From: Insolitispirillum peregrinum
GTDB taxonomy: Bacteria; Pseudomonadota; Alphaproteobacteria; Rhodospirillales; Rhodospirillaceae
NCBI RefSeq assembly: GCF_900156605.1
Contig: NZ_FTOA01000008.1
Location: forward strand, 1-64,000
Length of the DNA: 64,000 nt
Reading direction: 5' to 3'
The first letter of the stretch is position 1; each line of letters starts with the position of its first letter. The notes under the pieces were generated by a model that saw only the letters and a list, made by a program, of their open reading frames with translations, did not search any database and was not told where the DNA came from. This document shows positions 1-10,035 of this stretch, one piece after another. The position numbers and the translations under genes were made by a program.

Positions 1-110
1 AGTTCCTGCCCGTCGGCCTGGGCTTTTTGCATCAGCCGGATCGCCGTTGACAGCCCCGACGGGCCGCCACCAACGATCACGACATCAAATTCCATGAATT
101 CCCGTTCCAT
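1..110 (-). CDS. Electron transfer flavoprotein-ubiquinone oxidoreductase, N-terminus (partial)
   Basis: Only the first 36 codons lie in the window; the gene continues off the left edge. The reading begins MEREFMEFDVVIVGGGPSGL, an FAD-binding Rossmann motif (GGGPSG) in the form usual for ETF-QO, which passes electrons from electron-transfer flavoprotein to ubiquinone at the membrane during fatty-acid and amino-acid oxidation. The start may be the ATG ending at 110 or the one five codons later. It is divergent from the uracil-DNA glycosylase gene. Other GG-reductase-family flavoproteins share this opening, so the exact identity is probable rather than certain. Confidence 0.7.
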   Translation of the reverse strand, partial: MEREFMEFDVVIVGGGPSGLSTAIRLMQKAQADGQE

Positions 111-228
111 AACTCCTCCGGTGCGGTCTTGTGTTGCCCCTGGCCGCATGTGCGAAGGCGCTAGAATAGGGGGAGAGGCTATAAAGGAAAAGCGTTGCGT
201 GCTACGGTGCGCCCGAACACTGCCGGAT

Positions 229-1140
229 ATGTTGATGACCATGACCTCTTTAGCCGCCTCTGACCCGTTATCCCTGCCTGCTTTGCTGCAGTGGTATCTT
301 GATGCCGGGGTGGATGAGGTCATTGGCGACGAACCGCTGGACCGCTATCTCCTGTCACAGCAGGTCGTTCAGGCGGCACAGGCCGCCCGTGAAGCCCGGC
401 AGGCCGAACGGATCGCCGGGCAGACCCGCCCCCCGATGCAAGCCGGGGGCAGGCCGACCGCGCAGGCATCCGACGGGCTGGTGCGCCCGACCTCGGTCGG
501 TCTGGCTGCCGCCCCGGCTCAGGCACGGGAAACAGCGGCCCACGTCGCGGCAGGCTGCAAGACCCTGACCGAGCTGCGCGCCGCCGTGGAAGCCTTTGAT
601 GGCTGCGCCTTGAAAGTCACTGCCTCGACCACCGTTTTTGCCGATGGCAACCCGGCCGCTCCCCTGATGCTGATCGGTGAGGCTCCCGGTCGCGACGAAG
701 ACCGGCAAGGCGTGCCGTTTGTGGGGGAAAGCGGCCAGTTGCTGGCCAAAATGATGGCCAGCATCGGTTATGACCGCAGCCGCTATTACATCACCAACGT
801 CCTGCCATGGCGTCCGCCCGGCAACCGCACCCCGACCGATCAGGAAGTCGCCACCTGCCTGCCGTTCCTGACCCGCCACATTGAACTGGTCCAGCCCAGG
901 GTGATCCTGCTGCTCGGCGGCCTGCCAACCAAGGCATTGTTCGCCCGCCCGGAGGGCATCATGCGGCAGCGCGGCAAGTGGCGCGCCTATGAAAGTCCCG
1001 GTCTGTCGCACCCGATTCCCGCCCTTGCCACCCTGCATCCGGCCTTTCTTTTGCGACAACCCGGACAAAAACGGCTGGCATGGCGGGACTTGCTGGAAAT
1101 TCTGAAGAAATTGCGCGGGTTAGGGGTTCATCCGGGCTGA
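229..1140 (+). CDS. Uracil-DNA glycosylase, family 4-like
   Basis: Removes uracil from DNA as the first step of base-excision repair. The diagnostic block GEAPGRDEDRQGVPFVG in mid-protein is the water-activating/uracil-binding motif of family 4 enzymes, and HPAFLL near the C-terminus is the second active-site motif. The open frame extends upstream to 94, but homology-like sequence starts near LPALLQWYLDAGVDE, so I chose the ATG cluster at 229-241; there is no clear ribosome-binding site to settle which. The roughly 100-residue N-terminal part is low-complexity and Ala/Arg-rich. Of the four [4Fe-4S] cysteines of classical family 4 enzymes, the one after the central TNV segment is Trp here (NVLPWRPPGNR) and one of the N-terminal pair seems absent, so cluster binding is doubtful. 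Confidence 0.85.
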   Translation: MLMTMTSLAASDPLSLPALLQWYLDAGVDEVIGDEPLDRYLLSQQVVQAAQAAREARQAERIAGQTRPPMQAGGRPTAQASDGLVRPTSVGLAAAPAQARETAAHVAAGCKTLTELRAAVEAFDGCALKVTASTTVFADGNPAAPLMLIGEAPGRDEDRQGVPFVGESGQLLAKMMASIGYDRSRYYITNVLPWRPPGNRTPTDQEVATCLPFLTRHIELVQPRVILLLGGLPTKALFARPEGIMRQRGKWRAYESPGLSHPIPALATLHPAFLLRQPGQKRLAWRDLLEILKKLRGLGVHPG

Positions 1141-1366
1141 TTTCCCCCCGATTTACCCCTGTTACCCCCCCGCAAACCCGCATAAAACCGTGGCCCTAAT
1201 GGCCTAAACGGGCTTTTATGGGTTGAGCAGAACGATCTGCATCCGTATAACCAATCCAACAAAAATTTGATCACGCTCTGGTGAAGATGAGGCTTCCGGC
1301 TGCGGCATTGATGACCGCGGATGCCGGTGCGGTCCCGACCGCACCATTCTGGGGGGAGCCTGCAAA

Positions 1367-3382
1367 ATGGGGAATGAGACTATGACGCTGGACCTCCTCC
1401 GGCGCCGTACCGGCGTTGACACCCGTGATGTGGGATACTCCCGTAAGATCCGTCGCTCTGTGGCGGCTTTTGCCTTGGCCGTGACGCTGGCACCGCTGGC
1501 CGCGCAGGCTCAGCCCACCACCGGACGCTTTGAATTCCCCTCGCTGTTCGACACCCCCGAGGACCGGACAGGGTCATCTGAACAGACCCGGCAAGCGGCC
1601 TATGCTCCAGCGACCCAAACCGCCCGGAGCGGCAGCGTTCTGAGCGCCAGCGACGAAGACACCTATCGCCAGATTTTCCGTGCCCAGGAGCGTGGCTCGT
1701 GGAGCGAGGCCGACCGTCTGCTGTCGCGCCTGCAAGACCGCAGCCTGATGGGCTATGTGCTGTCGCAACGCTATCTGCACCCGGCCACCCGCGCCAGCTA
1801 TGAAGAGCTGCGTGACTGGCTGACCCAGTACCGCGACCTGCCGCAGGCCGAGTCCATCCGCAAGCTGGCCGAACAGCGCGTCAAGGGCGTCAAAGGCAAC
1901 AAGGGCCGTGCCCTGTCACTGCCGACTCCCACCTGGGACGGCCTGACCGGCAGCGGTGGCGCGGGCGATGTCCACGCCGAAAGCAGCGGTCTGGAAGGCA
2001 GCTACAGCTCGTCTGGCGACAAGGCCCGCGCCGCAAAGCTGTGGCAGCGGTTCCATCAGGAAATCCGCAGCGGCAGCACCTATAACGCCCTGCGTCTGGT
2101 GCAGGCGGCCTCGCCCGGTCAGGACATGGCCCGCCTCGACCTTGACCGCATGCGGTCGTACCTCGCCTATGTGCTGTTCATCGAAGGCAATGACGGTCAG
2201 GCCCTCGAGCTGGCCCGTCAGGCCGTCAACAGCTCGGGCGATGGCGTCGGACAGGGCCTGTGGGCCGGTGGGCTGGCCCTGTGGCGTCAGGGCAACCTCG
2301 ACGAAGCCCGCCAGTGGTTCGAGCGGCTGGCACAGGCCCCGCGCACCAGCCCGTGGCTGACCGCTGCCGGCGCCTATTGGGCCGCCCGTGCCGCCCTGCG
2401 CGACCATCGCCCGGATCAGATGGGTAGCTATCTGCGTCTGGCCGCCGACCATCCACGCACCTTTTATGGCTTGCTGGCCCGCCGCGCCCTCGGGTTGTCG
2501 TCGCGCATCCAGTGGGAAGCCAGCGCCCTGAGCACCAGCGAGACCGCCGCCCTGCAACGGGCCAACGAGGGCCGCCGTGCGCTGGCGCTGGCCCAGGTCG
2601 GCAAAACCGCCGAAGCCGAACAGGAACTGCGCGGCCTGTACCGGTCGGCCAGCGGCGACCAGCGGGACGCCATCCTGCGCATGGCCGACCTGTCGGGCAT
2701 GTCCGGTCTGGCGCTGTACCTGTCGGCCATCCGCAGCCGCTCGGCGGGCGGGGAAGCGGTCGCCGATGCCGTCGCCGGAGCCATCGCCAACGCCCGCTAT
2801 CCGGTTCCGACCTGGAGTCCGCAGGATGGCTGGCGCCTTGACCGGGCGCTGATTTTCGCCTTTGTCCGTCAGGAATCAGCCTTTGATCCGTCGGCCCAGT
2901 CCGGTGCCGGGGCCCGTGGCCTGATGCAGGTGATGCCCGCCACCGCCGACCTGATCGCCCGCAAGACCGGCAGCGACCTTGGCCGCAAGGATTTGATGTC
3001 GCCGGAACGCAATCTGGCCCTTGGGCAGCGCTATCTGGAACACCTGCTGACCTCGGGCGATGTCGAAGGCAACCTGTTCTATGCCGCCGCCGCCTATAAC
3101 GCCGGTCCCGGCAATCTGAAGAAATGGAAAGACGTGCTGGCCACCCGTTCGGGCAACCCGCAGGCCGCCAACGACCCGCTGCTGTTCATCGAAAGCATCC
3201 CGATGCGCGAAACCCGCGCCTATGTCGAACAGGTGATGGCCAACATGTGGCTGTACTATGATCGTCTGGGACAGCATGCCCCCAGTCTGGATTCAGTTGC
3301 AGCCGGTGACTGGCCGCGCTATGTCCCTCAGGACAACGTCGGTATGGCGGCTGCGCCGTCCGGGTCTGCCGTCACGCGCTAG
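1367..3382 (+). CDS. Soluble lytic murein transglycosylase (Slt70-like)
   Basis: Cleaves the MurNAc-GlcNAc bond of peptidoglycan to form 1,6-anhydro products in the periplasm. The 671-residue protein has a basic N-terminus and hydrophobic stretch ending AAQAQ, which looks like a Sec signal peptide (about residues 25-48). A long alpha-helical superhelical region follows (about 80-480). The C-terminal SLT domain (about 490-640) has the catalytic Glu in RQESAF, then GARGLMQVMPATA and AYNAGPGN. This domain order and length match Slt70. The start at 1367 is supported by the G-rich Shine-Dalgarno sequence at 1351-1358. The gene is followed by palindromic intergenic repeats. Confidence 0.9.
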   Translation: MGNETMTLDLLRRRTGVDTRDVGYSRKIRRSVAAFALAVTLAPLAAQAQPTTGRFEFPSLFDTPEDRTGSSEQTRQAAYAPATQTARSGSVLSASDEDTYRQIFRAQERGSWSEADRLLSRLQDRSLMGYVLSQRYLHPATRASYEELRDWLTQYRDLPQAESIRKLAEQRVKGVKGNKGRALSLPTPTWDGLTGSGGAGDVHAESSGLEGSYSSSGDKARAAKLWQRFHQEIRSGSTYNALRLVQAASPGQDMARLDLDRMRSYLAYVLFIEGNDGQALELARQAVNSSGDGVGQGLWAGGLALWRQGNLDEARQWFERLAQAPRTSPWLTAAGAYWAARAALRDHRPDQMGSYLRLAADHPRTFYGLLARRALGLSSRIQWEASALSTSETAALQRANEGRRALALAQVGKTAEAEQELRGLYRSASGDQRDAILRMADLSGMSGLALYLSAIRSRSAGGEAVADAVAGAIANARYPVPTWSPQDGWRLDRALIFAFVRQESAFDPSAQSGAGARGLMQVMPATADLIARKTGSDLGRKDLMSPERNLALGQRYLEHLLTSGDVEGNLFYAAAAYNAGPGNLKKWKDVLATRSGNPQAANDPLLFIESIPMRETRAYVEQVMANMWLYYDRLGQHAPSLDSVAAGDWPRYVPQDNVGMAAAPSGSAVTR

Positions 3383-3420
3383 AGCGTTTTCCGTTTTCTC
3401 TGAATCGGGTCAAACGCTCT
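3381..3420. repeat. Palindromic intergenic repeat
   Basis: AGAGCGTTT at 3381-3389 is mirrored by AAACGCTCT at 3412-3420 and overlaps the stop codon of the transglycosylase gene. Short palindromes with AGAGCGTTT ends are scattered between genes in many alphaproteobacterial genomes. It could also serve as a transcript end, though no U-run follows. Confidence 0.6.
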
Positions 3421-3434
3421 AACATCTTGTGTTT

Positions 3435-3485
3435 CTAGCAAATACGTCGTCGCAGATGCGTCCATCTGCTCGGGATTTGCTCTAG
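3435..3485. repeat. Second palindromic intergenic repeat
   Basis: CTAGCAAAT at the left is mirrored by ATTTGCTCTAG at the right, with an inner hairpin GCAGATG/CATCTGC. It sits between the transglycosylase gene and moaB, directly after the previous palindrome. The nested design is that of a mobile-type or structural intergenic repeat. Confidence 0.5.
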
Positions 3486-3536
3486 CACCGTGGCCTGACC
3501 CGGCATGATGCACCGCCCTCAACAAAGAGGCAGAGC

Positions 3537-4088
3537 ATGAGCCAGATCAGTGGCGAGCGTGAGTTCATTCCGGTACGCATTGCCGTGCTGACCGTTTCCG
3601 ATACACGGACGCTGGAAAACGACCGCTCCGGCGATACGCTGGTGCAGCGCCTGACCGATGCCGGGCACATTCTGGCCGATCGGGCGATCATCACCGATGA
3701 TGCTGATCTGATCGCCGCCCAGTTGCGGACATGGATTGCCGACCGCGAGGTTGATGTGGTGATTTCCACCGGCGGCACCGGCGTCACCGGGCGCGACGTC
3801 ACCCCCGAAGCGCTGCAGCAGGTGATCGAGAAGGACATCCCCGGCTTTGGCGAGCTGTTCCGCTGGCTGAGTTACCAGAAGATCGGCACCTCGACCATCC
3901 AGAGCCGCGCCATGGCTGGTGTTGCCGATGGCACCTATATCTTTGCCCTGCCCGGCTCAACCGGTGCCTGCAAGGATGGCTGGGACGATATCCTGTCAAC
4001 CCAGCTCGACAGCCGGTTCCGCCCCTGCAACTTCGTCGAGCTGCTGCCGCGCCTGCGCGAGCACCTGCCCCACGACGATCACCACTAA
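3537..4088 (+). CDS. moaB: Molybdopterin adenylyltransferase family protein MoaB
   Basis: Molybdenum-cofactor biosynthesis protein of the MoaB/Mog fold, predicted to adenylylate molybdopterin before metal insertion. In the 183 residues the family blocks are clear: VLTVSDTRT near the N-terminus, the nucleotide-binding [17 protein letters not shown] (about 82-98), and the ALPGST loop (about 137-142). Length is typical. An AGAGG Shine-Dalgarno sequence lies just before the ATG. The gene stands alone; it is convergent with the chemotaxis receptor downstream. MoaB rather than MogA is favoured by length and by the N-terminal sequence, but either could do the reaction. Confidence 0.9.
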   Translation: MSQISGEREFIPVRIAVLTVSDTRTLENDRSGDTLVQRLTDAGHILADRAIITDDADLIAAQLRTWIADREVDVVISTGGTGVTGRDVTPEALQQVIEKDIPGFGELFRWLSYQKIGTSTIQSRAMAGVADGTYIFALPGSTGACKDGWDDILSTQLDSRFRPCNFVELLPRLREHLPHDDHH

Positions 4089-4141
4089 ACAGCGTGCGTT
4101 CAATGTGACGCCACAGAACAGTTGATGGAAAAGAATGGGGT

Positions 4142-4161
4142 CCGGGGCCTTAAGGCCCCGG
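4142..4161. terminator. Perfect 20-bp palindrome between convergent genes
   Basis: CCGGGGCCTTAAGGCCCCGG is a perfect dyad between the ends of moaB (+) and the receptor gene (-). A G+C-rich stem here suits a transcript end for moaB, but there is no following T-run on either strand, so the terminator call is tentative. Confidence 0.4.
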
Positions 4162-4235
4162 CGAGGTGTGGAGCAGCGCCCCATGGCCCTGTTTTCTGTT
4201 TGTCGTGTCCTGTGCCGACCATCCTGCCAACCGGA

Positions 4236-5915
4236 TCAGGCGCGCACCTGTGCCAGCATGGTGACCATTTCACCGCGCAACTGGCGTGCAATCCCGGCCA
4301 CGTCATTGGCAGAGCGCGACACATCGTGAGCGGCCTTGTCGGCGTCTTCAACAGCGCGGCTGACCCCACTGACCCCGCGTGAGACATCAACGGTACCCCG
4401 TGCCGCCTCGGCCACGTTGCGGGCGATTTCCTGCGTTGCCGCTCCCTGCTCCTCGACCGCAGCGGCAATGTTGGTGGCAATCTCGTCAATACGACCAATG
4501 ATCGCCACGATCCCCTGAATGGCATTCACCGCCCCACGGGTCTGCAATTGCACGTTGGCGATCTGCTGGGAAATGTCTTCGGTGGCCCTCGCCGTCTGGT
4601 TGGCCAGCGTCTTGACCTCGTTGGCGACCACCGCAAAACCCTTGCCCGCTTCGCCCGCACGCGCCGATTCGATGGTGGCGTTCAGAGCCAGCAGGTTGGT
4701 CTGGCTGGCGATATCGGTAATCAGCCCGACCACCCGGCCAATCTGTTCGGCGGACACGTTCAGGTCGGCGACCATCTGGTTGGCCGCATCGGCATTGCCC
4801 ACGGCGTCACTGGCGATGCTGTTGGCTTCGGCCAGACGGCGGGCAATTTCCCCCATTGATGCCGCCAGCTCTTCCGAGGCTCCCGCCACCGCTTCGACGC
4901 TGGTCGAGGCTTCGGTCGAGGCGCTGTCGATGGTGCCGCACAGCGCATCAGCGTCTTCGGTCGACTTTTCCAGTCCTTCCGCCAGCCCTTGCATGGAATG
5001 CGCCGTATCACTCAGCACATGCACCAGCGAGCCAACCTTGTCTTCAAAGTGGTCCGCCATGTCCAGCATCGCCTGCCGCCGCAACTGTTCCTGCTGCGCT
5101 TCATGATCGGCATGTTCCCGTTCCAGCCGCTGGCGTTCGGCGGCATTGGCCTGAAAGACCTCCAGCGCCCGGGCCATTTCACCGACTTCGTCATGGCGGT
5201 CCAGACCGTTGATGGTGGTGTGCAAATCACCATCGGCCACCCGCCGCATCGCCCGGGTCAAAGCCCCCAGCGGTTTGGTGATCGAGCCGCCGATCACAAA
5301 GGCAATGCTGCCGGCAACCAGCATCAGAACCACAGAAATCCCGCCAAACATCGAGACGGCTTCAGCAAAACCTGCATTCATGTCATCCATGTAGACACCG
5401 GTGGCAACCACCCAGCCCCATGGCGCAAACGGTGCCCCATAGGCGATTTTGTCGCTGGGCTTTGCGCCTTGGGTCTTGGCCCACTGGTACCGCACAAAGC
5501 CGCCACCCTGTTTGGCCTGATTGATCAGTTCCTGATTGATCAACACGCCATTGGGATCTTTCAGCCCCAGTAAGGGCTTGCCCTCCAGCGAGGCATTCTG
5601 GCCATGGGCCAGCATCAGCCCGCTCTGGTCCACAATGAACAGGTATTCGCTGCCATCATAATGCATGGCCCGCACCGCATTGCGTGCAGCGTCCTGCGCC
5701 TCGGCCTGCGTCAGCGACCCCTTGGCCGCAAGGTCCTGATAATGCTGGATGGTGCTGACCGCCACCGCCGTCAGGGAGCGAATCTTGTTGATGCGTTCGT
5801 TCAGCAAACTGTCCCACAGGGCATTTGCCCCCAGCAGGCCGACCACCACCACATTCAAGGCAAGGATGAGGACCGGAAACCACAGGCGGGTAGAAATGCG
5901 CACTTTGCCAAGCAT
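4236..5915 (-). CDS. Methyl-accepting chemotaxis protein with single Cache domain
   Basis: Membrane chemoreceptor of about 559 residues. From the ATG at 5915 (chosen because a GGGGGG Shine-Dalgarno sequence lies seven bases upstream) it has TM1 (about 11-31), a periplasmic sCache-type ligand domain (about 40-185, with the typical PWGW and TGVYMDD ends), TM2 (about 190-210), HAMP (about 210-263) and a long coiled-coil signalling domain. The hairpin tip carries [18 protein letters not shown] (about 405-424), which binds CheA/CheW. It is a paralogue of the next receptor, sharing domain order and the C-terminal QVRA end. The ligand cannot be read from sequence; sCache domains often bind small carboxylates. 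Confidence 0.9.
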   Translation of the reverse strand: MLGKVRISTRLWFPVLILALNVVVVGLLGANALWDSLLNERINKIRSLTAVAVSTIQHYQDLAAKGSLTQAEAQDAARNAVRAMHYDGSEYLFIVDQSGLMLAHGQNASLEGKPLLGLKDPNGVLINQELINQAKQGGGFVRYQWAKTQGAKPSDKIAYGAPFAPWGWVVATGVYMDDMNAGFAEAVSMFGGISVVLMLVAGSIAFVIGGSITKPLGALTRAMRRVADGDLHTTINGLDRHDEVGEMARALEVFQANAAERQRLEREHADHEAQQEQLRRQAMLDMADHFEDKVGSLVHVLSDTAHSMQGLAEGLEKSTEDADALCGTIDSASTEASTSVEAVAGASEELAASMGEIARRLAEANSIASDAVGNADAANQMVADLNVSAEQIGRVVGLITDIASQTNLLALNATIESARAGEAGKGFAVVANEVKTLANQTARATEDISQQIANVQLQTRGAVNAIQGIVAIIGRIDEIATNIAAAVEEQGAATQEIARNVAEAARGTVDVSRGVSGVSRAVEDADKAAHDVSRSANDVAGIARQLRGEMVTMLAQVRA

Positions 5916-6273
5916 CGAAATGCCCCCCATGACAGTTTTATTAAGGCCATAAATTTTATGGCGTCTTTTATGGGGCAAGCCGATGCATGTCTATGAATAA
6001 AAAGACTTAAGGATGTATCCGGCCCAGGCAATACACTTTTAATTAGTCTGAGCGCATATAATTGAAATCATTGAAATTGTTTATTTACAGATAGTTATGT
6101 TATTTTTGGCATGCGCACGCTCTCCGTCCTCAACCAGCCCTATGGGCCATCAGGACCAGTGCTTTCCGGCATTATGGACCAAAGGCCAAGATCAAAGGCT
6201 GGCCTCCCACCTGTTGGGAGTCCAGCCTTGGGACCAATCGCCACGGCCCGGAACAACGATGCTCGGGGCAATC
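5916..6273. other. Intergenic region between the two receptor genes
   Basis: This 358-bp stretch holds the upstream region of the first receptor (A+T-rich near 5940-6100, a likely promoter zone) and the downstream end of the second. No gene could be supported in it. Confidence 0.4.
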
Positions 6274-7956
6274 TCAGGCACGGACCTGCGTCAACAGCGA
6301 GCGGACCTGCCCCTGTAACTGGTCGGCCATGTCGGCCAGCGCATTGGCCGAAGAGGTCATGCTGTGGGCTGCGTCATCGACCACCTCCACTGCCTGCGAC
6401 ACCCCCTGAATCCCGCGCGAGACTTCACCGGTTCCGGTCGAGGCTTCCTGTACATTGCGCGAGATTTCCCGCGTTGCAGCCCCCTGTTGATCCACCGCCG
6501 AAGCAATGTCGCCCGCGATTTGCTCGATCTGGCGGATCACGTCGGCAATCCCGGCGATGACCTGCACCACGCCGCGGGTTTCCTGTTGAACGCTGCCGAT
6601 CTGGGCAGTGATCTCGTCGGTCGCGCGGGCGGTCTGCGACGCCAGTTGCTTGACCTCGTTGGCCACCACCGCAAAGCCCTTGCCGGCATCCCCGGCGCGT
6701 GCCGCCTCGATGGTGGCATTCAAGGCCAGCAGGTTGGTTTGTTCGGCAATGTCGGTGATCAGCTTGACCACCGTACTGATCCGCTCGGCGGCCACACTCA
6801 GGTCATTGACCATGACGTTGGCCTGATCGGCGTTATCCACAGCCTGCGCTGCAATGGCATTGGCCTCCCCCAGACGGCGGGAAATTTCTGCAATCGAGGC
6901 CGCCAGTTCTTCCGAGGCACTGGCCACCGTTTCAACACTGGCCGTCGATTCCGACGACGCCGAATTGACCGAGGCACACATGCAATTGGCCTGATCCGCG
7001 GCCTGTTCCAGCCCCTGAGCGGTACCCTGCATGCTGTGGGCGGTCTGGGTCAGCGTCCGGATAATGCCGCCGACGGTATGTTCAAAGTCCGCCGCCATCG
7101 CCAGCATCGCCTGTTTGCGGTTTTGCTCGGTCTGGCTTTCCATTGCCGCCTGTTGTTGTTCCAGCCGCTGGCGGTCGCTGGCGGTCGAGCGGAACACTTC
7201 CAGCGCCCGCGCCATCGCTCCCACCTCGTCCTTGCGGTCGGTGCCGTCGATGGGGGTAGACAGGTTACCCTGTGCCACCTGCTCCATCGTGCCGGTCAGC
7301 GTGGCCAGCGGGCCGGTGATCGACCGCCCCACTGCCAGCGCCACCCCACCCGCCAGCAGCACCAGCCCGGCGGCAGCACCGACGAACAGCATCAGTTCAC
7401 GGTGATAGCTGGACACCATGTCATCAATGTAAACGCCAGTGCCGATCATCCAGCCCCATGGCTTGAATTCGACGCTATAGGCAATCTTGTCGGTCGGTGC
7501 AGCCCCCGAGGTCCGTGCCCAGCCATATTCGAGGAACCCGCCGCCCTGCTGTGCCGCCTCGATCAACTTGCGGATCACCGGCAGGCCGTTGGGATCGGTC
7601 AGGCCGGACAGGTTCTTGCCTTCCAGTTCCGGTTTCTTGCCGTGCACCAGATTGACGCCTTGCAGGTCATAGACAAAGACGTTCTCGTCCTGATCATAAC
7701 GTACCGCCCGCAACACCGCCTTGGCAGCCGCCTGCGCCTGGGCTTCGGTCAGCGAGCCATCCTGCTGACGGGCATAAAAATGTTGCGTGGTGGTCAGGGC
7801 GATCATGGTTGCCGCCTTCACCTTGTCCATCCGTTCCACGTTCAGGTTATGCCACAGGGCATTGGCCCCCAGCAGACTGACAACCACCACCGTGGTCACC
7901 AGAATCGCCACCGGAATCCACAGACGGACGACAATACGCATGCTGGACAGTGTCAT
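6274..7956 (-). CDS. Methyl-accepting chemotaxis protein with single Cache domain (paralogue)
   Basis: A 560-residue chemoreceptor with the same plan as its neighbour: TM1 near residues 9-32, an sCache periplasmic sensor (about 40-190, containing [15 protein letters not shown]), TM2, HAMP, and a signalling hairpin with [18 protein letters not shown]. Both receptors are in the same orientation and end with QVRA, so they look like a tandem duplication followed by divergence of the ligand domain. The separate upstream regions suggest independent promoters. Confidence 0.9.
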   Translation of the reverse strand: MTLSSMRIVVRLWIPVAILVTTVVVVSLLGANALWHNLNVERMDKVKAATMIALTTTQHFYARQQDGSLTEAQAQAAAKAVLRAVRYDQDENVFVYDLQGVNLVHGKKPELEGKNLSGLTDPNGLPVIRKLIEAAQQGGGFLEYGWARTSGAAPTDKIAYSVEFKPWGWMIGTGVYIDDMVSSYHRELMLFVGAAAGLVLLAGGVALAVGRSITGPLATLTGTMEQVAQGNLSTPIDGTDRKDEVGAMARALEVFRSTASDRQRLEQQQAAMESQTEQNRKQAMLAMAADFEHTVGGIIRTLTQTAHSMQGTAQGLEQAADQANCMCASVNSASSESTASVETVASASEELAASIAEISRRLGEANAIAAQAVDNADQANVMVNDLSVAAERISTVVKLITDIAEQTNLLALNATIEAARAGDAGKGFAVVANEVKQLASQTARATDEITAQIGSVQQETRGVVQVIAGIADVIRQIEQIAGDIASAVDQQGAATREISRNVQEASTGTGEVSRGIQGVSQAVEVVDDAAHSMTSSANALADMADQLQGQVRSLLTQVRA

Positions 7957-8202
7957 GTCTTGAAATCCTCAACCCCGCCGGTCTTTCTTTATCCACAATT
8001 AAATCACGGAAATACTCTGCGCGTGTGCGGAATATAGCAGTATTGCGTTCTGTTCCCTCGGAAAGTTACCCCCGGACCACCGCTGGCCGCCGTGCAATCC
8101 CCACATGCCAGCCCCGCACGAGCCGAGGCAGACAGAGCGGCCATTAAAGGCTGGTCGACAGACAAACTCTGCGGTATTGTCCGGCGCCTTCACTCGTACT
8201 TG

Positions 8203-8250
8203 GACCAGCGTGCGTTAAACCTGACGCAGGCACGCTGGTCTGACCTTTTT
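8203..8250 (+). terminator. Terminator-like hairpin in the guaA leader
   Basis: GACCAGCGTGC (8203-8213) pairs with GCACGCTGGTC (8230-8240), an inner GCGT/ACGC adds to the stem, and TGACCTTTTT follows. This is the form of an intrinsic terminator on the + strand, yet no + strand gene precedes it. It could therefore act as an attenuator in the guaA leader, or end an unseen short transcript. Confidence 0.5.
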
Positions 8251-8258
8251 ATCTGTCG

Positions 8259-8300
8259 CAGTGATCGCGCGCAAAACCGGGACCACTTTTGCGCTCACTG
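8259..8300. repeat. Palindromic intergenic repeat upstream of guaA
   Basis: CAGTGATCGCGCGCAAAA is mirrored by TTTTGCGCTCACTG (8287-8300), followed by CTCTAG. Elements with GCAAAACCGG...CACTTTTGCG are widespread between genes of alphaproteobacteria, so this is probably a dispersed repeat rather than a guaA-specific control site. Confidence 0.5.
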
Positions 8301-8366
8301 CTCTAGCCCCAGCCGATCCTTGAGGCCCCCAGTTCATCAGGCTGAGGACAAGCGCGGAGAAAGCCA

Positions 8367-9920
8367 ATGACCGACCGCATTCTGATTGTCGATTTCGGGT
8401 CGCAGGTCACCCAGTTGATTGCCCGCCGTGTGCGTGAGACTGGCGTTTACTGCGAAATCCACCCCTTCAACAAAGTCACCGAAGACACCATCCGCGCCTT
8501 TGACCCCAAGGGCGTGATCCTGTCCGGTGGCCCGGCATCCGTGACCGGCACCGACACCCCGCGCGCGCCGCAGGGCCTGTTCGGCATGGGCCTGCCGGTG
8601 CTGGGGATTTGCTATGGCCAGCAGACGATGGTTGCCCAGTTGGGCGGGGTGGTGGAAAGCTCTGATCACCGCGAATTTGGCCGCGCCTTTGTCGATGTGA
8701 ACGCCGCCTGCGCCCTGTTCGAAGGCACCTGGGCTGTTGGAGCCCGCGAACAGGTGTGGATGAGCCACGGTGACCGCGTGACCGCGCTGCCCGCCGGGTT
8801 CAGCGTCGTCGCCCAGTCCGAAGGCGCCCCCTATGCCGCCGTCGCCGACGACGAGCGCAAGTTCTATGGCGTGCAGTTCCACCCCGAAGTGGTCCACACC
8901 CCGCACGGCGCCCAGTTGCTGAAGACCTTTACCCACAGCATCTGCGGCTGCGTCGGCGACTGGACCATGGACGCCTTCCGCGAAACCGAAATCGCCAAGA
9001 TCCGTGCTCAGGTGGGCTCGGGCCGGGTGATCTGCGGCCTGTCCGGCGGCGTTGACAGCTCGGTGGTTGCCGCGCTGATCCACGAAGCCATCGGCGACCA
9101 GCTGACCTGCGTCTACGTTGACCACGGCCTGATGCGTCAGGGCGAGTCCGAGCAGGTGACCCGCGTGTTCCGTGACCAGTTCAAGATCAATCTGGTCCAC
9201 GTTGATGCCTCCGACCTGTTCCTCGGCCTGCTGGCCGGGAAGACCGACCCGGAAGAAAAGCGCAAGATCATCGGCAAGACCTTCATCGACGTCTTTGAAG
9301 CCGAAGCTCAGAAGATCGGCGGCGCTGACTTCCTCGCGCAGGGTACCCTGTACCCCGACGTGATCGAGTCCGTCTCGTTCACCGGCGGCCCCAGCGTCAC
9401 CATCAAAAGCCACCACAACGTCGGCGGCCTGCCCGAGCGCATGAACATGAAGCTCGTCGAGCCGCTGCGCGAGCTGTTCAAGGACGAAGTCCGCGCCCTC
9501 GGCCGCGAACTCGGTCTGCCGGACGAGATGGTCGGCCGCCACCCGTTCCCCGGTCCGGGCCTCGCCATCCGCATTCCGGGCCAGGAAATCACCCGCGAAA
9601 AGCTGGACATCCTGCGCAAGGCCGACGCCATCTATCTGGAAGAAATCCGCAACGCCGGTCTGTATGACGTCATCTGGCAGGCCTTTGCCGTCCTGCTGCC
9701 GGTGCGCACCGTCGGCGTGATGGGCGATGGCCGCACCTATGATTACGCGCTGGCCGTCCGCGCCGTGACCTCGACCGATGGCATGACCGCCGACTATTAC
9801 CACTTCGACCACCAGTTCCTCTCGCGCCTGTCCAGCCGCATCATCAACGAGGTTCGTGGCGTCAACCGCGTGGTGTACGACATCACCTCGAAGCCGCCAG
9901 GGACCATCGAGTGGGAATGA
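8367..9920 (+). CDS. guaA: GMP synthase (glutamine-hydrolysing)
   Basis: Converts XMP to GMP with glutamine and ATP, the last step of guanine nucleotide synthesis. The 517 residues show the class I amidotransferase domain (about 1-200; nucleophile Cys82 in GICYGQQ, and the catalytic His/Glu in QFHPEVVHT), the ATP-pyrophosphatase P-loop GLSGGVDSS (about 227-235), and the C-terminal dimerisation domain ending KPPGTIEWE. Length and order are complete. The 3' end is a well-known integration site for tyrosine-recombinase elements, and an integrase gene lies just downstream; the C-terminus is intact, as expected when the element restores the end of the target gene. Confidence 0.98.
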   Translation: MTDRILIVDFGSQVTQLIARRVRETGVYCEIHPFNKVTEDTIRAFDPKGVILSGGPASVTGTDTPRAPQGLFGMGLPVLGICYGQQTMVAQLGGVVESSDHREFGRAFVDVNAACALFEGTWAVGAREQVWMSHGDRVTALPAGFSVVAQSEGAPYAAVADDERKFYGVQFHPEVVHTPHGAQLLKTFTHSICGCVGDWTMDAFRETEIAKIRAQVGSGRVICGLSGGVDSSVVAALIHEAIGDQLTCVYVDHGLMRQGESEQVTRVFRDQFKINLVHVDASDLFLGLLAGKTDPEEKRKIIGKTFIDVFEAEAQKIGGADFLAQGTLYPDVIESVSFTGGPSVTIKSHHNVGGLPERMNMKLVEPLRELFKDEVRALGRELGLPDEMVGRHPFPGPGLAIRIPGQEITREKLDILRKADAIYLEEIRNAGLYDVIWQAFAVLLPVRTVGVMGDGRTYDYALAVRAVTSTDGMTADYYHFDHQFLSRLSSRIINEVRGVNRVVYDITSKPPGTIEWE

Positions 9921-9963
9921 AATGATGTGGTTCGCGGCGTTTCGCGAACTATCGCAACATCAT
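9888..9963. other. Putative attL at the guaA 3' end
   Basis: The last codons of guaA (ATCGAGTGGGAATGA) run into nested inverted repeats: ATGATGT (9922-9928) with ACATCAT (9957-9963), and GTTCGCG (9930-9936) with CGCGAAC (9943-9949). Elements that use guaA recombine within this 3' end. I found no second copy of the guaA end in the window, so the partner site must lie beyond 64,000 or be too diverged to see. Confidence 0.6.
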
Positions 9964-10035
9964 CATAACTAGCTGAAATCAAACAAAAAGTCAAGCGTTC
10001 ACTATCGGAGCCTATCGCCTTCAAGCGATGGGCTC

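Larger units (their letters stand above)
7957..8366. other. Intergenic region and guaA leader
   Basis: This 410-bp stretch lies between the divergent receptor gene and guaA. It contains two strong hairpins (8203-8240 and 8259-8300, listed separately). No protein-coding gene is convincing; short open frames here show no recognisable family. Confidence 0.5.

Noticed and set aside
6364-8037. 557-codon open frame on the plus strand opposite the second receptor gene
   Set aside because: His/Arg-rich translation with no family, opposite an unmistakable chemoreceptor; a G+C-driven shadow.
8337-9812. 491-codon open frame opposite guaA
   Set aside because: guaA is certain; the opposite frame has no known motif.
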